From positions 248,001 through 312,000 of the forward strand of contig NZ_CABPRU010000002.1 of NCBI RefSeq assembly GCF_902459705.1: a DNA stretch of 64,000 bases. The letters are read 5' to 3'. Positions 16,913 to 27,521 of the stretch are shown here, piece after piece. A program made the position numbers and the translations under genes. Numbering within the stretch: the stretch's first letter is position 1; the number at the start of each line of letters is the position of its first letter. This DNA is from Pandoraea terrigena. GTDB taxonomy: Bacteria > Pseudomonadota > Gammaproteobacteria > Burkholderiales > Burkholderiaceae. The notes under the pieces were generated by a model. The model ran no database searches. It was given only the letters and a program-made list of their open reading frames with translations, and was not told where the DNA came from.

Positions 16913-17527
16913 TTGTTTGCCGTCATCCAGGCCGCCGGCTGGCCCATCTGGCCACTTCTCATCGCCTCCGTTTTCGCGCTCGCCCTGATCGTCGAGCGCG
17001 CCCTGTCGCTGCGCCGCGCCCGCGTGCTGCCAAGCGGCGTGCTCGAAAACGCCATCACCCTCGCTCGACGCGGGTCGGCCAAACAAGACGCGACCGAAGC
17101 GTTGGCGCGCAGTTCGTTGCTCGGGCGCGTGCTCGCCACGGGCGTTCGCTATGTGGCGCACAACCCGCAGGGGCCGCGCGACGGCGCGAAGGAAGCGCTG
17201 GAAGAGACCGGGCGTGCCGTCGCGCACGAACTGGAGCGTTTTCTGCCCGCGCTGGGCACGATCGCGTCGGTCGCCCCGCTGATGGGCCTGTTCGGCACGG
17301 TCGTCGGCATGATCGAGATCTTCGGCGCCCAGGACGCCTCGGGCACGGATCCCGCCCAGTTGGCACACGGTATTTCCGTCGCGCTCTATAACACCGGTTT
17401 CGGCCTGATGATCGCGATTCCCGCGATGATCTTCTATCGCTACTACCGCACCCGTGTGGACGCGTTCCTGGTCGAACTCGAGACGCAGGCGGTCCATTTT
17501 CTCGATGCCACGCTGCCGCGGCACTGA
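16913..17527 (+). CDS. exbB: ExbB/TolQ family proton channel subunit
   Basis: 204-residue inner-membrane protein of the MotA/TolQ/ExbB family, which forms the proton-driven motor energising TonB- or Tol-type systems with ExbD. Three membrane segments are visible: [20 protein letters not shown] near the N-terminus, then [25 protein letters not shown] and [22 protein letters not shown] 16913 is chosen as start: AAGAGG lies seven bases upstream and the family begins here, while the longer frame to 16778 adds 45 non-family residues. exbD follows 15 bases later. No tonB or tolA gene is in the window. Confidence 0.88.
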   Translation: MFAVIQAAGWPIWPLLIASVFALALIVERALSLRRARVLPSGVLENAITLARRGSAKQDATEALARSSLLGRVLATGVRYVAHNPQGPRDGAKEALEETGRAVAHELERFLPALGTIASVAPLMGLFGTVVGMIEIFGAQDASGTDPAQLAHGISVALYNTGFGLMIAIPAMIFYRYYRTRVDAFLVELETQAVHFLDATLPRH

Positions 17528-17542
17528 TCCGAGAGACGCACG

Positions 17543-18004
17543 ATGAATTTCCGTCGAGGTCTCTCCACGCGCGACGAGCCGGAGATCAATCTGATCCCGC
17601 TTATCGACGTGCTGCTCGTCATATTGATCTTCCTGATGGTTACCACGACCTACACGCGCTATACCGCGCTGAAGGTCAACCTGCCGACGGCCGACGCGCA
17701 AAAGGCCGTTGTGCCCCCGCGTCAGATCGTGGTCTCGGTCGGCGCCGACGGCAGCTACGCCGTCGACCGGCATGCGCTCGCGCAACGCGATGTCGCGAGC
17801 CTCACGGCCGCGCTGCGCCAGGCTGCCGGCCCGGTCAACAGCGAAGCTCAAGCGCCTGTCGTCGTGATCAATGCCGACGCCAAAAGCGCCCATCAGTCGG
17901 TCATCAATGTCATGGAAGCCGCTCGCGAGGCCGGTTTGTCCCGGCTGACGTTCGCCGCGCGCTCGACGACGGCCCACGGCGCCGCCGGTCAACCGTCCCG
18001 ATGA
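17543..18004 (+). CDS. exbD: ExbD/TolR family protein
   Basis: 153 residues with one N-terminal membrane helix ([24 protein letters not shown]), which carries the conserved proton-path aspartate in LIPLIDVLL, and a periplasmic domain. It partners the ExbB protein just upstream. The stop overlaps the lpxK start as ATGA, so transport motor and lipid A kinase genes are translationally linked, an arrangement I recall as common in Burkholderiales. Confidence 0.93.
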   Translation: MNFRRGLSTRDEPEINLIPLIDVLLVILIFLMVTTTYTRYTALKVNLPTADAQKAVVPPRQIVVSVGADGSYAVDRHALAQRDVASLTAALRQAAGPVNSEAQAPVVVINADAKSAHQSVINVMEAAREAGLSRLTFAARSTTAHGAAGQPSR

Positions 18005-19074
18005 CGACGCCTTCGTCACGTCCGGTCCTTGCCGCCGGCGTGCGTTCGCGCGCACTGGTGCCGCGTCTGTCTGGCTCGCTGGTGCATTGGGTCAGTGGGC
18101 AATGGCAGCGACGCGGGCTCGTCGCCTGGCTGCTTTGGCCCTTGTCGTGGCTTTTCGCGGCGATGGCGGCCTGGCGGCGCCTGAGCTTCCGTCGAGGCTG
18201 GAAATCGTCGACGCGACTCCCCGTGCCAGTCATCGTGGTCGGCAATCTCACGGTGGGCGGCACCGGCAAGACGCCGACGGTCATTGCGCTCGTGGGCGCG
18301 CTGCGCGCACTTGGCTATACGCCCGGCGTCCTGTCGCGCGGATATGGGGCAACGCTGCCCCGTCCGACCGAGGTGAGTCCAACGGCGCGCCCCGATGCGG
18401 TCGGCGATGAGCCGCTGCTGATCGCCCGGCGCACGGGCGCGCCGGTGTGGGTGTGGCCGTCACGTGTAGAGGGCGGTCGCGCACTGCTGGCCGCGCATCC
18501 GGCATGCGACGTCATCGTTTGCGACGACGGCCTGCAACATTACGCGCTGGCGCGCGACGTCGAGATCGCCGTATTCGACCACCGGCTGGGCGGCAACGGC
18601 TTCCTGTTGCCCGCCGGGCCCTTGCGCGAGCCACTGTCGCGTCGGCGCGACGCCAATCTGATCAACGATCCCTACGGCAGAACGCTCCCCGACTGGCCCG
18701 ACACCTGGCGACTGACGCTCACGCTCGGTGACGCGTGGTGCGTGAGCCAGCCGACCCTCACCCGGGCGCTGCCGCACTTCTCGGGCAAGCGGGTGCTGGC
18801 CGCCGCCGGCATCGGCGCGCCCGAACGCTTCTTCGCCGCGCTGCGTGGCGCCGGCCTGCAGATCGAGACGCTGGCCTTGCCCGATCATTACGACTTTGCG
18901 ACGAATCCGTTCGACGGCGTCGCGGCCGACGCCATCCTGATCACCGAAAAGGATGCAGTAAAATGCGTCACCTGGTCCGACCCGCGTGTGTGGGCCGTAC
19001 CTGCCGAGGCGGCGCTCGATGCGCGCCTCGTATCCCTGGTAGTGGAGAAATTGCGTGGACAACCGACTGTTTGA
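18001..19074 (+). CDS. lpxK: Tetraacyldisaccharide 4'-kinase
   Basis: 357-residue inner-membrane-associated kinase that adds the 4' phosphate to lipid A precursor. The N-terminal amphipathic/membrane segment (about 43-58) is followed by the P-loop [11 protein letters not shown] (81-91), then SRGYG, the DDGLQHYAL motif and the C-terminal LPDHYDF segment. Its 3' end overlaps the Trm112-like gene by 20 bases. Together with kdsB, 180 bases further on, it forms the lipopolysaccharide part of this operon. Confidence 0.96.
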   Translation: MTTPSSRPVLAAGVRSRALVPRLSGSLVHWVSGQWQRRGLVAWLLWPLSWLFAAMAAWRRLSFRRGWKSSTRLPVPVIVVGNLTVGGTGKTPTVIALVGALRALGYTPGVLSRGYGATLPRPTEVSPTARPDAVGDEPLLIARRTGAPVWVWPSRVEGGRALLAAHPACDVIVCDDGLQHYALARDVEIAVFDHRLGGNGFLLPAGPLREPLSRRRDANLINDPYGRTLPDWPDTWRLTLTLGDAWCVSQPTLTRALPHFSGKRVLAAAGIGAPERFFAALRGAGLQIETLALPDHYDFATNPFDGVAADAILITEKDAVKCVTWSDPRVWAVPAEAALDARLVSLVVEKLRGQPTV

Positions 19075-19261
19075 GATTCTCGTCTGCCCGTTGTGCAAGG
19101 GCCCCCTGGAGTACGACAAGAAGGCCCAGGAGCTGATTTGCCACGCCGACAAGCTCGCTTACCCGATTCGCGATGGCATCCCGGTCATGCTGGCCGACGA
19201 GGCGCGTCAGTCCGTCGAAGGCACACCCGTGCCGCTGAGCGGCGACAAGCCGGCATCGTGA
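19055..19261 (+). CDS. Trm112 family protein
   Basis: 68-residue zinc-ribbon-like protein beginning [20 protein letters not shown], with Cys pair C11/C14 and C29, and the family ending [11 protein letters not shown]. Bacterial members of this group often sit between lpxK and kdsB, as here, but their role is not settled; eukaryotic Trm112 activates methyltransferases. The GTG start overlaps lpxK by 20 bases and the stop overlaps the kdsB GTG as GTGA, so all three are coupled. Confidence 0.88.
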   Translation: MDNRLFEILVCPLCKGPLEYDKKAQELICHADKLAYPIRDGIPVMLADEARQSVEGTPVPLSGDKPAS

Positions 19262-20049
19262 GCACGTCGATGAACACCGTCGACTTTGTCGTCGTGGTGC
19301 CAGCGCGTCTCGCCTCGACGCGTCTGCCGAACAAGCCGCTCGCCGATATCGGCGGCAAGCCGATGGTCGTGCGCGTCGCCGAGCGGGCGCGCGAGTCGGG
19401 GGCGTGTCAGGTGGTCGTCGCCACCGACGCACAGCGCGTGGCCGATGCCGTCGCCGCGCACGGCTTCGATGTCGCGTTGACGCGTGCGGATCATCCGACA
19501 GGCACCGATCGTCTTGCCGAGGTGGCCGTTCAGCAGGGCTGGTCCGACGACACCATCGTCGTCAATGTGCAAGGCGACGAGCCGCTCATCGATCCGCGCC
19601 TGGTACACGCGGTGGCGGCGCATCTGGCCGAACATCCGGACTGTGCCCTGTCGACGGCGGCGCACCCGATCACCGACAACGCGGAAATCTTCTCGCCGAA
19701 CGTGGTCAAGGTCGTGCTCGACGCGCACAGCCGTGCACTCTATTTCTCGCGTGCGCCCATTCCGTGGTCGCGCGATGCGTGGTCCGCCGGACTGGCCCAT
19801 GCCGCAACACTGCCGGCCCCGGCCACGCCCGTCTTTCGTCACATCGGGCTTTACGCCTATCGCGCCAAATTCTTGCGCACATATCCGAGCCTGCCGCAGG
19901 CCCCGATCGAGACCGCGGAGTCGCTCGAGCAACTCCGTGCTCTCTGGCATGGGGAACGCATTGCCGTGCTCGTGACCGCCGACGCACCGCTACCGGGCGT
20001 CGACACGGCGGAAGATCTCGAACGCGTTCGCGCATTGCTGCGAAACTAA
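19258..20049 (+). CDS. kdsB: 3-deoxy-manno-octulosonate cytidylyltransferase
   Basis: 263-residue CMP-Kdo synthetase that activates Kdo for the lipopolysaccharide inner core. The nucleotide-binding start [26 protein letters not shown] is followed by [22 protein letters not shown] and [12 protein letters not shown], all family hallmarks. Two starts are possible: GTG 19258, which overlaps the preceding stop as GTGA, and ATG 19270, four codons on. The coupled GTG is given. Confidence 0.95.
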   Translation: MSTSMNTVDFVVVVPARLASTRLPNKPLADIGGKPMVVRVAERARESGACQVVVATDAQRVADAVAAHGFDVALTRADHPTGTDRLAEVAVQQGWSDDTIVVNVQGDEPLIDPRLVHAVAAHLAEHPDCALSTAAHPITDNAEIFSPNVVKVVLDAHSRALYFSRAPIPWSRDAWSAGLAHAATLPAPATPVFRHIGLYAYRAKFLRTYPSLPQAPIETAESLEQLRALWHGERIAVLVTADAPLPGVDTAEDLERVRALLRN

Positions 20050-21019
<970 letters not shown>

Positions 21020-21097
21020 GTGCGTTGCCGTCGGTTCCGTTCACCCGGTGTGGCATTCGCTGCGCCCGGTGTCGGGTCGACGTGAACGACGATGTAG

Positions 21098-21133
21098 AAA
21101 AAGGCGGCCGGTGCATTCCAGGCCGCCTTTTTT
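21098..21133 (+). terminator. Terminator after adk
   Basis: 12-bp stem AAAAAGGCGGCC (21098-21109) with GGCCGCCTTTTT (21121-21132), 11-base loop and T tract. Confidence 0.92.
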
Positions 21134-21318
21134 GCCAACGGCAGGCGATGCCGTTACCGCAACGCCGGCGGTTGCCGGGTCAGATTGTCGCGGCGCAGCA
21201 AATTGTTGGGTCGCCAATGACTACAATGGAGTGCCGAGTGCAGCTTGCGATCGGCTCGGTCGCCGAGGCTGTCGGCGTCAACCCCGCATTCTCCCCGTCC
21301 CCAAGGCAGGAGGCTGGC

Positions 21319-21813
21319 ATGAAATCACTGGCGCAACAGATGTCGTTCTACCAGCGCTATCATCGCAGTGCCAGGAATCGCCTGACCCATTTCTTCGGCG
21401 TTCCCATGATCATCCTCGCGGTCATGCAGGCGCTCGCCCTGCTGCCGCTTGGCCCGAGCGGCCTGAATGTCGCCCATGTGACGGTGCTGGTGCTGCTCAC
21501 CTACTACTTCCTGCTCGATGTCCCGCTGGCGCTCGCCATGACGGCCTTTTTCGCCGTATTGCTGGCCATTACGCAACATCTGGCGACATTGTCATGGCCG
21601 TGGGCGCTGAGCGTCTTCGGCGTGCTGTTCGTCGGCGGCTGGATCGTCCAATTGGTTGGACATCATTTCGAAGGACGCAAGCCCGCGCTGCTCGATAACG
21701 TCTTCCAGATCTTCATCGCGCCAATGTTCCTGATGGCCGAGGTGTTCTTTCATTTCGGTTACAAACCCGGCCTGCAAAGGCGCGTCCAGGAATTGGCGGC
21801 TCAGTCGGCGTGA
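21319..21813 (+). CDS. DUF962/Mpo1-like integral membrane protein
   Basis: 164 residues with the family start YQRYHRSARNRLTHFFGVPMII and the ending VGHHFEGRKPALLDN, plus about four membrane helices. The conserved histidines (YHRSARNRLTH, GHHFEG) match those that bind iron in the yeast relative Mpo1, a 2-hydroxy-fatty-acid dioxygenase; that activity is not proven for bacterial members. ATG 21319 follows a perfect AGGAGG. The frame is open far upstream but only as a shadow of adk. Confidence 0.85.
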   Translation: MKSLAQQMSFYQRYHRSARNRLTHFFGVPMIILAVMQALALLPLGPSGLNVAHVTVLVLLTYYFLLDVPLALAMTAFFAVLLAITQHLATLSWPWALSVFGVLFVGGWIVQLVGHHFEGRKPALLDNVFQIFIAPMFLMAEVFFHFGYKPGLQRRVQELAAQSA

Positions 21814-21924
21814 ACGGGCGCAGGCCCCGACGAACGTCGCGCGACGTCGTCACGCCAGCCGATTCGGCTGGCGTTTTGCGTTCAAGATGATGGACGGCAG
21901 CGGGAAAGCAGGCGGGACCGGCGC

Positions 21925-22791
21925 TTATCCGTGACTGCCCGGGCGACGGCTCAGATCGTCAAGCATCTGACGAATCGCATTGGCGTCTTCGGCATCGGGG
22001 CGCACCCCCAGATAGCTCTCCAGATCGTCCTGCGCCGGACGCACCAGCCCCAGACGGGCATAAGCCAGCCCGCGATCGCGCTTCTCGATCGGTTGGTCGG
22101 GCAAGACGAGCACCATGCGCTCCTGCACCGAAAGCACACGCTCCCATCGCTCGCTCTGCGTGTAGATGGCGCGAAGATTGCGCAGCATCCGGGCCAGGAT
22201 CTCGCGCGGCGACGCCGGCTCCAGGAAGGGATGAAGCAGTGCCCACAACGCCAATTCCTGAATCGGCTCGGCGCTCTCGTCTCGATAGTGCTTCAAGTAC
22301 GGCTCGACCATTTCGAGCAGTCGCTGCGGCGAGAGCGAATTGCCCGAGATCGGGTCGATCACCACGTCGCCGGCCGGCACGGCAAGCCGCAGCAGGAAAT
22401 GCCCCGGGAACGACAGGCCGCGCAGCGGCAGGCCGATCTGGTTGCCGATTTCCATGCAAAGCACGGCCAGGGAGATCGGAATGCCGCGACGCCGGTCCAG
22501 CACCACATGCAGGTGGCTGTTGTCCGGGTCGTAGTAATCGTTCTGATTGACGGAGAACCCGAGTTCGCGGAAGAAGAAATGATCGAGCAGTTGCAGCTTC
22601 TGCAACGGCCCGGCATCCGGCGGCAGACGCTTGGCCAGACGCGCGGCGAGCGTGTCGATCCGGGTCAGCGTGTCCTGCACGTCGAGATCGGGATAGACGT
22701 CCTGGGCGATGGCGATGGCCGCTTCGGTCAGCGGCAGACCGTCGTCGGACGCCACCAGCGCAGCAAAGTACTCGAGAAATCGATTCGCCAT
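21925..22791 (-). CDS. SirB1 family protein (transglutaminase-like fold plus helical repeats)
   Basis: 288 residues of the SirB1 family. The N-terminal two thirds have a transglutaminase-like pattern (YDPDNSHLHVVLDRRRGIPISLAVLCMEIG and GLPLRGLSFPGHFLLRL), where the Cys and the GHF histidine lie at expected catalytic positions. The C-terminus has TPR-like helices. Molecular function is unknown. It is downstream of murJ in the same direction, 46 bases after its stop. Confidence 0.85.
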   Translation of the reverse strand: MANRFLEYFAALVASDDGLPLTEAAIAIAQDVYPDLDVQDTLTRIDTLAARLAKRLPPDAGPLQKLQLLDHFFFRELGFSVNQNDYYDPDNSHLHVVLDRRRGIPISLAVLCMEIGNQIGLPLRGLSFPGHFLLRLAVPAGDVVIDPISGNSLSPQRLLEMVEPYLKHYRDESAEPIQELALWALLHPFLEPASPREILARMLRNLRAIYTQSERWERVLSVQERMVLVLPDQPIEKRDRGLAYARLGLVRPAQDDLESYLGVRPDAEDANAIRQMLDDLSRRPGSHG

Positions 22792-22837
22792 GCGCTATCC
22801 GTGAAGTCTGCCGTGTCGGTGGCCCGCGAGCGAACGG

Positions 22838-24388
22838 CTAGCGAACGCGCCGACGGAAGAACGAGAAGTTGAAACCCATGAGGAATAATGCCCCGAAATA
22901 CACCACCGCGCATAGCACCAGACTGGCGCCAAGTAGCGCAATGCGCGAGAGCGGGCGCGCGCTCATCGCCACCCAGTCGAAACTCTGGGTGAACCACAGC
23001 AGCAAGCCCGCCAGAATCAGGCACGCGGCCAGCAATTGCACGAAGAACAGACGCCATCCGGGCGCCGGCCGATAGATGCCGCGCTTGTACAGCCCCGCGA
23101 ACAGCAGCACCGCGTTCATGCACGCGCCCACGCCGATCGATAGCGAAAGCCCCGCGTGAGCGAACCAGCGCACGAAGAGCAGGTTGGAGAGCTGCGTCGC
23201 CACGAGCACCACGACGGCGATCTTCACTGGCGTCTTGATGTCCTGCTTGGCATAGAAGCCCGGCGCCAGAATCTTGATGAGAATCAGGCCCACCAGCCCG
23301 ACGCCGTAGGCCGTCAGCGCGTGTGCCGTCATCGCGACATCGGTCGCGTCGAAACGGCCATATTGATAAAGCGTTGCGGTCAGCGGCTCGGCGTATACGA
23401 ACAGCCCGACGGCACTCGGCATCGCCAGCAGGAACGTCAGACGCAGCCCCCAGTCCAGCAGCGCGGAATACTCGGCGGGGTCGCCGTCGGCGTGGGCGCG
23501 CGAAAGGCTCGGCAGCAGGATGGTGCCCAGTGCCACGCCGAGCAGTGCCGTCGGAAACTCCATCAGCCGGTCGGCATACGCCAGCCACGACACGCTGCCC
23601 TGAGCGAGGCGCGACGCGATGTTCGTGTTGATGATGAGGCTCACCTGCGCCACCGACACGGCCAGCGTAGCCGGCACCATTTTCGCCAGCACCCGTTTCA
23701 CGCCCGTGTTGCGCAACGCCGCCGCGACGTTGATCGTGATGCGCGGCAACATACCGATGCGCGCGAGCGCCGGGAGCTGGATGACCAATTGCAGCACGCC
23801 ACCGACGATCACCGCGAAGGCCAGCGCGTAGACCGGCTTCGCGAGGTGCGGCGCAACCCACAGCGCCGCGACGATCGAACTGATATTGAGCAGCACGGGC
23901 GCGAACGCCGGCATCGAGAACTGTCGCCAGGTATTGAGCACCCCGGCGGCGAGCGTTGTGATCGAGATGAGGGTGATGTACGGGAACATCACGCGGGTCA
24001 TGAACACGGCCGAGTCGAACGTGCCGTTTTCGCGCGAGAGGCCCGTCGCAACGGCGTAGACAACCCCGGAGGCACCCAGCACCCCGGCAATCGTGATCAT
24101 CAACAACCCCCAGAACAGGACGGTGGTCACGGAATCGACGAGGGTTCTGGTCTCCTCGTGACTGCGCTGCGACTTGAATTCGGCCAGAATCGGCACGAAC
24201 GCCTGCGAAAACGCGCCTTCGGCGGACAGGCGGCGCAGCAGATTGGGGATGCGGAATGCGACGTTGTAGGCGTCGGTCATGGGACCGGCACCAAACATGC
24301 GTGCGATAAGAATTTCACGAACCAGGCCGGTGATGCGCGAGAGCATCGTGAAACCGCTGACCGTAGCGAGAGCTTTGAGCAAATTCAT
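22838..24388 (-). CDS. murJ: Lipid II flippase MurJ
   Basis: 516-residue MVF-family membrane protein that moves lipid II to the outer face of the inner membrane. The start [21 protein letters not shown], the motif [30 protein letters not shown] and about 14 membrane segments fit MurJ fully. The longest frame begins at 24493, but the family start and a TATAAT ending nine bases ahead of ATG 24388 make the shorter form right. No ribosome site is present between them, so a leaderless mRNA is likely. It is divergent from rpsT. Confidence 0.95.
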   Translation of the reverse strand: MNLLKALATVSGFTMLSRITGLVREILIARMFGAGPMTDAYNVAFRIPNLLRRLSAEGAFSQAFVPILAEFKSQRSHEETRTLVDSVTTVLFWGLLMITIAGVLGASGVVYAVATGLSRENGTFDSAVFMTRVMFPYITLISITTLAAGVLNTWRQFSMPAFAPVLLNISSIVAALWVAPHLAKPVYALAFAVIVGGVLQLVIQLPALARIGMLPRITINVAAALRNTGVKRVLAKMVPATLAVSVAQVSLIINTNIASRLAQGSVSWLAYADRLMEFPTALLGVALGTILLPSLSRAHADGDPAEYSALLDWGLRLTFLLAMPSAVGLFVYAEPLTATLYQYGRFDATDVAMTAHALTAYGVGLVGLILIKILAPGFYAKQDIKTPVKIAVVVLVATQLSNLLFVRWFAHAGLSLSIGVGACMNAVLLFAGLYKRGIYRPAPGWRLFFVQLLAACLILAGLLLWFTQSFDWVAMSARPLSRIALLGASLVLCAVVYFGALFLMGFNFSFFRRRVR

Positions 24389-24397
24389 GTTGCGCGT

Positions 24398-24457
24398 ATT
24401 ATACGCACAGCCTTGCAGCAAAGAAGTTGCAATTTCCATTGGCGTTCGGCTATAATC
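24398..24457. promoter_or_regulatory. Divergent promoters of murJ and rpsT
   Basis: Rightward for rpsT: TTGCAA (24428-24433), 18 bases, TATAAT (24452-24457). Leftward for murJ: TATAAT (24403-24398) only nine bases before the ATG, with a poor -35 region. The rpsT leader would be about 105 bases. Confidence 0.65.
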
Positions 24458-24567
24458 GACGGTTTCCAAGTCAATGGATTGCTTCCTGGCCACCGTGTCT
24501 CCCAGGGAGCCGGGCCAAACTGCATAGAAGCCGCATCAGGCGGAGCAATTCAAGGAATTCACCAAAC

Positions 24568-24840
24568 ATGGCAAATACCGCACAAGCACGCAAGCGCGCG
24601 CGTCAAACCGTTAAGATCAACGCCCACAACTCGGCACTGCGCTCGCGTCTGCGCACGGCAGTCAAGGCTGTCCGCAAGGCCATCGCCGCTGGCGACCAGA
24701 CCGCTGCCAAGGAAGTGCTGCGCACGTCGGCCAAGACGATTGACATCATCGCCGACAAAAAGATCGTTCACAAGAACACCGCCGCTCGTCAAAAGAGCCG
24801 CCTGTCGGCCGCCATCAAGGCGATGTCGGCGGCTGCCTAA
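24568..24840 (+). CDS. rpsT: 30S ribosomal protein S20
   Basis: 90-residue basic helical protein that binds 16S rRNA in the 30S body. It starts [21 protein letters not shown] and continues with the usual Lys/Ala-rich helices ([18 protein letters not shown]). An AAGGAA site precedes the ATG, a good promoter lies at 24428-24457 and a strong terminator follows, so it is monocistronic. Confidence 0.98.
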   Translation: MANTAQARKRARQTVKINAHNSALRSRLRTAVKAVRKAIAAGDQTAAKEVLRTSAKTIDIIADKKIVHKNTAARQKSRLSAAIKAMSAAA

Positions 24841-24898
24841 CAGCGCAAGCTGCAAAGCAGACCCAGTTGCTTGCCGGTTCCGACGCTGGTCGGAACAC

Positions 24899-24932
24899 AA
24901 AAAAGCCCGCTTCATGCGGGCTTTTTTCTTTT
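24899..24932 (+). terminator. Terminator of rpsT
   Basis: 11-bp stem AAAAAGCCCGC (24901-24911) with GCGGGCTTTTT (24917-24927), followed by more T residues. Confidence 0.95.
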
Positions 24933-25149
24933 CAACACAGCGCAACGCCGACCCGCGCTCACGCGATGCGAGCGCGCACCTCTGCGTGCCGTCGCGCAAG
25001 AGATCCGGGACCGGCAAGGGAACGGCAAGAACACCCAGGACCGTCGCCGCGAAACGGCTAACGAGAGGGGGCTAACGAGAGGGCAGATCGACAGTGAGTC
25101 AGGGCCAAAGGCCCGGCACTCACGTCTGGCCGAAAAACGGCCGGGGAGA

Positions 25150-25464
25150 TTATTTGACGTCGGGAACGAAGCAGGCTTCGGTCAGCTGCAAGTCGTTGTC
25201 ACGGGCAAAATTCATCACGAAATCGAACGCCATCGGCTCAATATCGCGCAACCGCTCGTCAACGACGACGCATTTGACGTCGCCCACCATAATCGGACGC
25301 ACATAGGGGGAGTACTGCATGTATGCGTTCGGACCGGTATTGCTCCGGCCACAGAACGACACGGCGCCGCACAGACGCTCCGCCCAGTCACTCGGCCGGA
25401 ACTTCTTGCCACCCCGGGTGAGCCCCTGGATGAAATACTCGCGCGCGGAAACCTGGTCGGTCAT
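25150..25464 (-). CDS. DUF3579 family protein
   Basis: 104 residues of a beta-proteobacterial family without known function. The sequence is compact and shows no signal peptide or membrane segment; conserved-looking stretches are FIQGLTRGGKKFRPSDWAERLCG and YSPYVRPIMVGDVKCVVVDERL. ATG 25464 is preferred over TTG 25473 because GAGGTG then has workable spacing. It is divergent from argF, a pairing I recall as usual in this order. A TATAAT (25536-25531) and a palindrome shared with the icd promoter region lie upstream. Confidence 0.85.
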   Translation of the reverse strand: MTDQVSAREYFIQGLTRGGKKFRPSDWAERLCGAVSFCGRSNTGPNAYMQYSPYVRPIMVGDVKCVVVDERLRDIEPMAFDFVMNFARDNDLQLTEACFVPDVK

Positions 25465-25530
25465 ATCGCTCAATCACCTCAAAAAACACCTGGCCAGCCA
25501 TACGCGGGTAGCGTCGCTGACAGAGACAGT

Positions 25531-25549
25531 ATTATATCTTATATAAGAC
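25531..25549 (-). promoter_or_regulatory. TATAAT and shared palindrome ahead of the DUF3579 gene
   Basis: ATCTTATATAAGAC (25536-25549) matches 13 of 14 bases of the palindrome at 11308-11321; the inner 12 bases are a perfect palindrome. Its edge abuts the leftward -10 TATAAT (25536-25531), so a bound protein would cover the promoter. Repression is therefore the simpler reading. The remaining bases to the argF start (25550-25815) show no gene and no clear further site. Confidence 0.65.
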
Positions 25550-25815
25550 TCAAACCTGTCCCCTACCCTCGCCGCCGATGTTTTTTTCAGTCTTGCCAGC
25601 CGTTTTTGGCTGTGCAGCATCGGGCTCGATCATACGCTTTTCGTGTGACGGCAAAACGATTTGGTAGACTAGGGCCTGTTCCCCTGATGCCAGCAACCTG
25701 TAGAACACCTTCAAGCGCCTGACCGGGGGACAGGCCTCAAGGCTTGTTCGTCGTGCCGCAAGCGTGCAAGTTCCCTTTGAATTTCCGCGCTATCGGCCTC
25801 CAGCAGAACATCCAA

Positions 25816-26742
25816 ATGACCACCGCCAAACCCATCAAGCATTACCTTCAGTTTTCGGATTTGACGCTCGACGAGTACGACTACGTACTGGAGCGCACCC
25901 GCATCCTCAAGAAGAAATTCAAGAACTACGAGACCTACCACCCGCTGCACGACCGCACGCTGGCGATGATTTTCGAGAAAAGCTCGACACGCACGCGACT
26001 GTCGTTCGAAGCCGGGATTCACCAGTTGGGCGGCCATGCCGTGTTCCTGAACACGCGCGACACGCAGCTCGGACGCGGCGAGCCCATCGAAGACGCCGCC
26101 CAGGTGATCTCGCGAATGACCGACATCATCATGATTCGCACGTTCGGCCAGGAGATCATCGAGCGCTTCGCGCAGCATTCGCGCGTGCCGGTGATCAACG
26201 GCCTGACCAACGAATATCATCCGTGCCAGGTGATGGCAGACATTTTCACGTTCTACGAGCATCGCGGCCCGATCAAGGGCAAGACCGTGACGTGGATCGG
26301 TGACGCCAACAACATGTCTTACACGTGGATTCAGGCCGCCGAGATCTTCGGCTTCCAGTTCAACATCTCCACGCCGCCGGGCTACCGCCTTGATCAGGCG
26401 ATGGTGGCCGAGTCGAGCCGCCCGTTCGTGCGCGAGTTCGACGACCCGCGCGAAGCCTGCGAAGGCGCGGATCTCGTGTCGACCGACGTCTGGACGAGCA
26501 TGGGTTATGAAGCGGAAAACGAGGCGCGTAAAGCGGCCTTCGCCCAATGGTGCGTGAACGCCGACCTCATGCAGCGCGCCAAACCGGACGCGCTGTTCAT
26601 GCACTGCCTGCCCGCGCACCGTGGCGAGGAAGTGTCGGCCGACGTGATCGACGGGGCGCAAAGCGTCGTCTGGGACGAAGCCGAGAACCGTCTGCATGTG
26701 CAGAAGGCGCTCATGGAGTACCTGATGCTCGGTCGCGTGTAA
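25816..26742 (+). CDS. argF: Ornithine carbamoyltransferase
   Basis: 308-residue enzyme making citrulline from ornithine and carbamoyl phosphate. The carbamoyl-phosphate loop SSTRTR, the HPCQ segment, DVWTSMG and the catalytic MHCLPAHRGEE motif are all present, so this is the anabolic biosynthetic type. ATG 25816 gives the family start; the frame runs 24 codons further upstream without family sequence. A terminator follows the stop. No argG is adjacent. Confidence 0.97.
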   Translation: MTTAKPIKHYLQFSDLTLDEYDYVLERTRILKKKFKNYETYHPLHDRTLAMIFEKSSTRTRLSFEAGIHQLGGHAVFLNTRDTQLGRGEPIEDAAQVISRMTDIIMIRTFGQEIIERFAQHSRVPVINGLTNEYHPCQVMADIFTFYEHRGPIKGKTVTWIGDANNMSYTWIQAAEIFGFQFNISTPPGYRLDQAMVAESSRPFVREFDDPREACEGADLVSTDVWTSMGYEAENEARKAAFAQWCVNADLMQRAKPDALFMHCLPAHRGEEVSADVIDGAQSVVWDEAENRLHVQKALMEYLMLGRV

Positions 26743-27110
26743 CGCGGCGCAGATCACGCAGCGCCCGGACTACCGCAATGTTGTCCGGGCGTTTTCTTGT
26801 CCCCAGCACCCCCGCCTCCCTTCCCGTTGACGCCCCGGCTTCCCCCACCGCGAGCAGCGTTCCGCTATCATCGCTGACGCGCAGGCGTCCCTCGTTGACA
26901 CGCGCTTCATCACCGCACGTCGCCGTCCGTACCGTCCGTCAAAACATTTCGCCATTTGCACCACGACGGGGCAAATTCGTTGTGCATTGCACAAAATGCA
27001 GCCGGATGGACATTCGAAACGTGCTAGCATGAATTCACGCTTGTCCCGTCGGGACGGGCTTATCGACCCATCATCGCGACTTTCCATCGCATTCGACTCC
27101 GCATTCGGTC
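26743..27110. other. argF-ppnP intergenic region
   Basis: About 370 bases. The argF terminator takes up 26762-26795. The remainder shows no supported gene or clear repeat. Compared with relatives where argG follows argF, as I recall, nothing of it remains here. Confidence 0.5.
26762..26795 (+). terminator. Terminator of argF
   Basis: 9-bp stem CGCCCGGAC (26762-26770) with GTCCGGGCG (26783-26791), followed by TTTTCTT. Confidence 0.9.
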
Positions 27111-27434
27111 ATGACGCAAAACGCAACGCAGTTCGACAACGTTTCCGTAATCAAGCGCGCCAACACCTATTTCGACGGCAAGTGCGTTTCGCACACCGTG
27201 CTGTTCCCGGACGGCACGCGCAAGACGCTGGGCGTGATCTTCCCAGCCACGCTCCAGTTCGGCACCGATGCCCCGGAAATCATGGAAGTCACGGGTGGCC
27301 GCTGTCGCATCCGTCTGGCCGGTCAGGCCGAGTGGCAGGAATACGCCGCCGGTCAGCAGTTCTCCGTGCCGGGCAATAGCAAGTTCGATATCGAGGTCCT
27401 GGAGACGCTCGATTACGTCTGCCATTACGGCTAA
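27111..27434 (+). CDS. ppnP: Pyrimidine/purine nucleoside phosphorylase PpnP
   Basis: 107-residue cupin-fold enzyme (formerly DUF1255, YaiE) that phosphorolyses several nucleosides. The family segments [35 protein letters not shown] and the ending [16 protein letters not shown] are clear. It is slightly longer than the E. coli protein (94) at the N-terminus. No good ribosome site precedes the ATG. It is followed in the same direction by the patatin gene, 87 bases later. Confidence 0.93.
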   Translation: MTQNATQFDNVSVIKRANTYFDGKCVSHTVLFPDGTRKTLGVIFPATLQFGTDAPEIMEVTGGRCRIRLAGQAEWQEYAAGQQFSVPGNSKFDIEVLETLDYVCHYG

Positions 27435-27521
27435 TCGTCCGGCCCAGCATCGCGATGGCGGGGGTCTCCCGCGCCATTGCCCTCTCGGCCGGTTCAGCGC
27501 GGCCCGGCGCCGCTACTCACT

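Noticed and set aside
23156-25075. 639-codon rightward open frame across murJ and rpsT
   Set aside because: Composition is the antisense of murJ plus a frame-shifted rpsT; both real genes are well supported.
25465-25473. TTG 25473 as DUF3579 start
   Set aside because: GAGGTGA would lie directly against it; ATG 25464 has better spacing.
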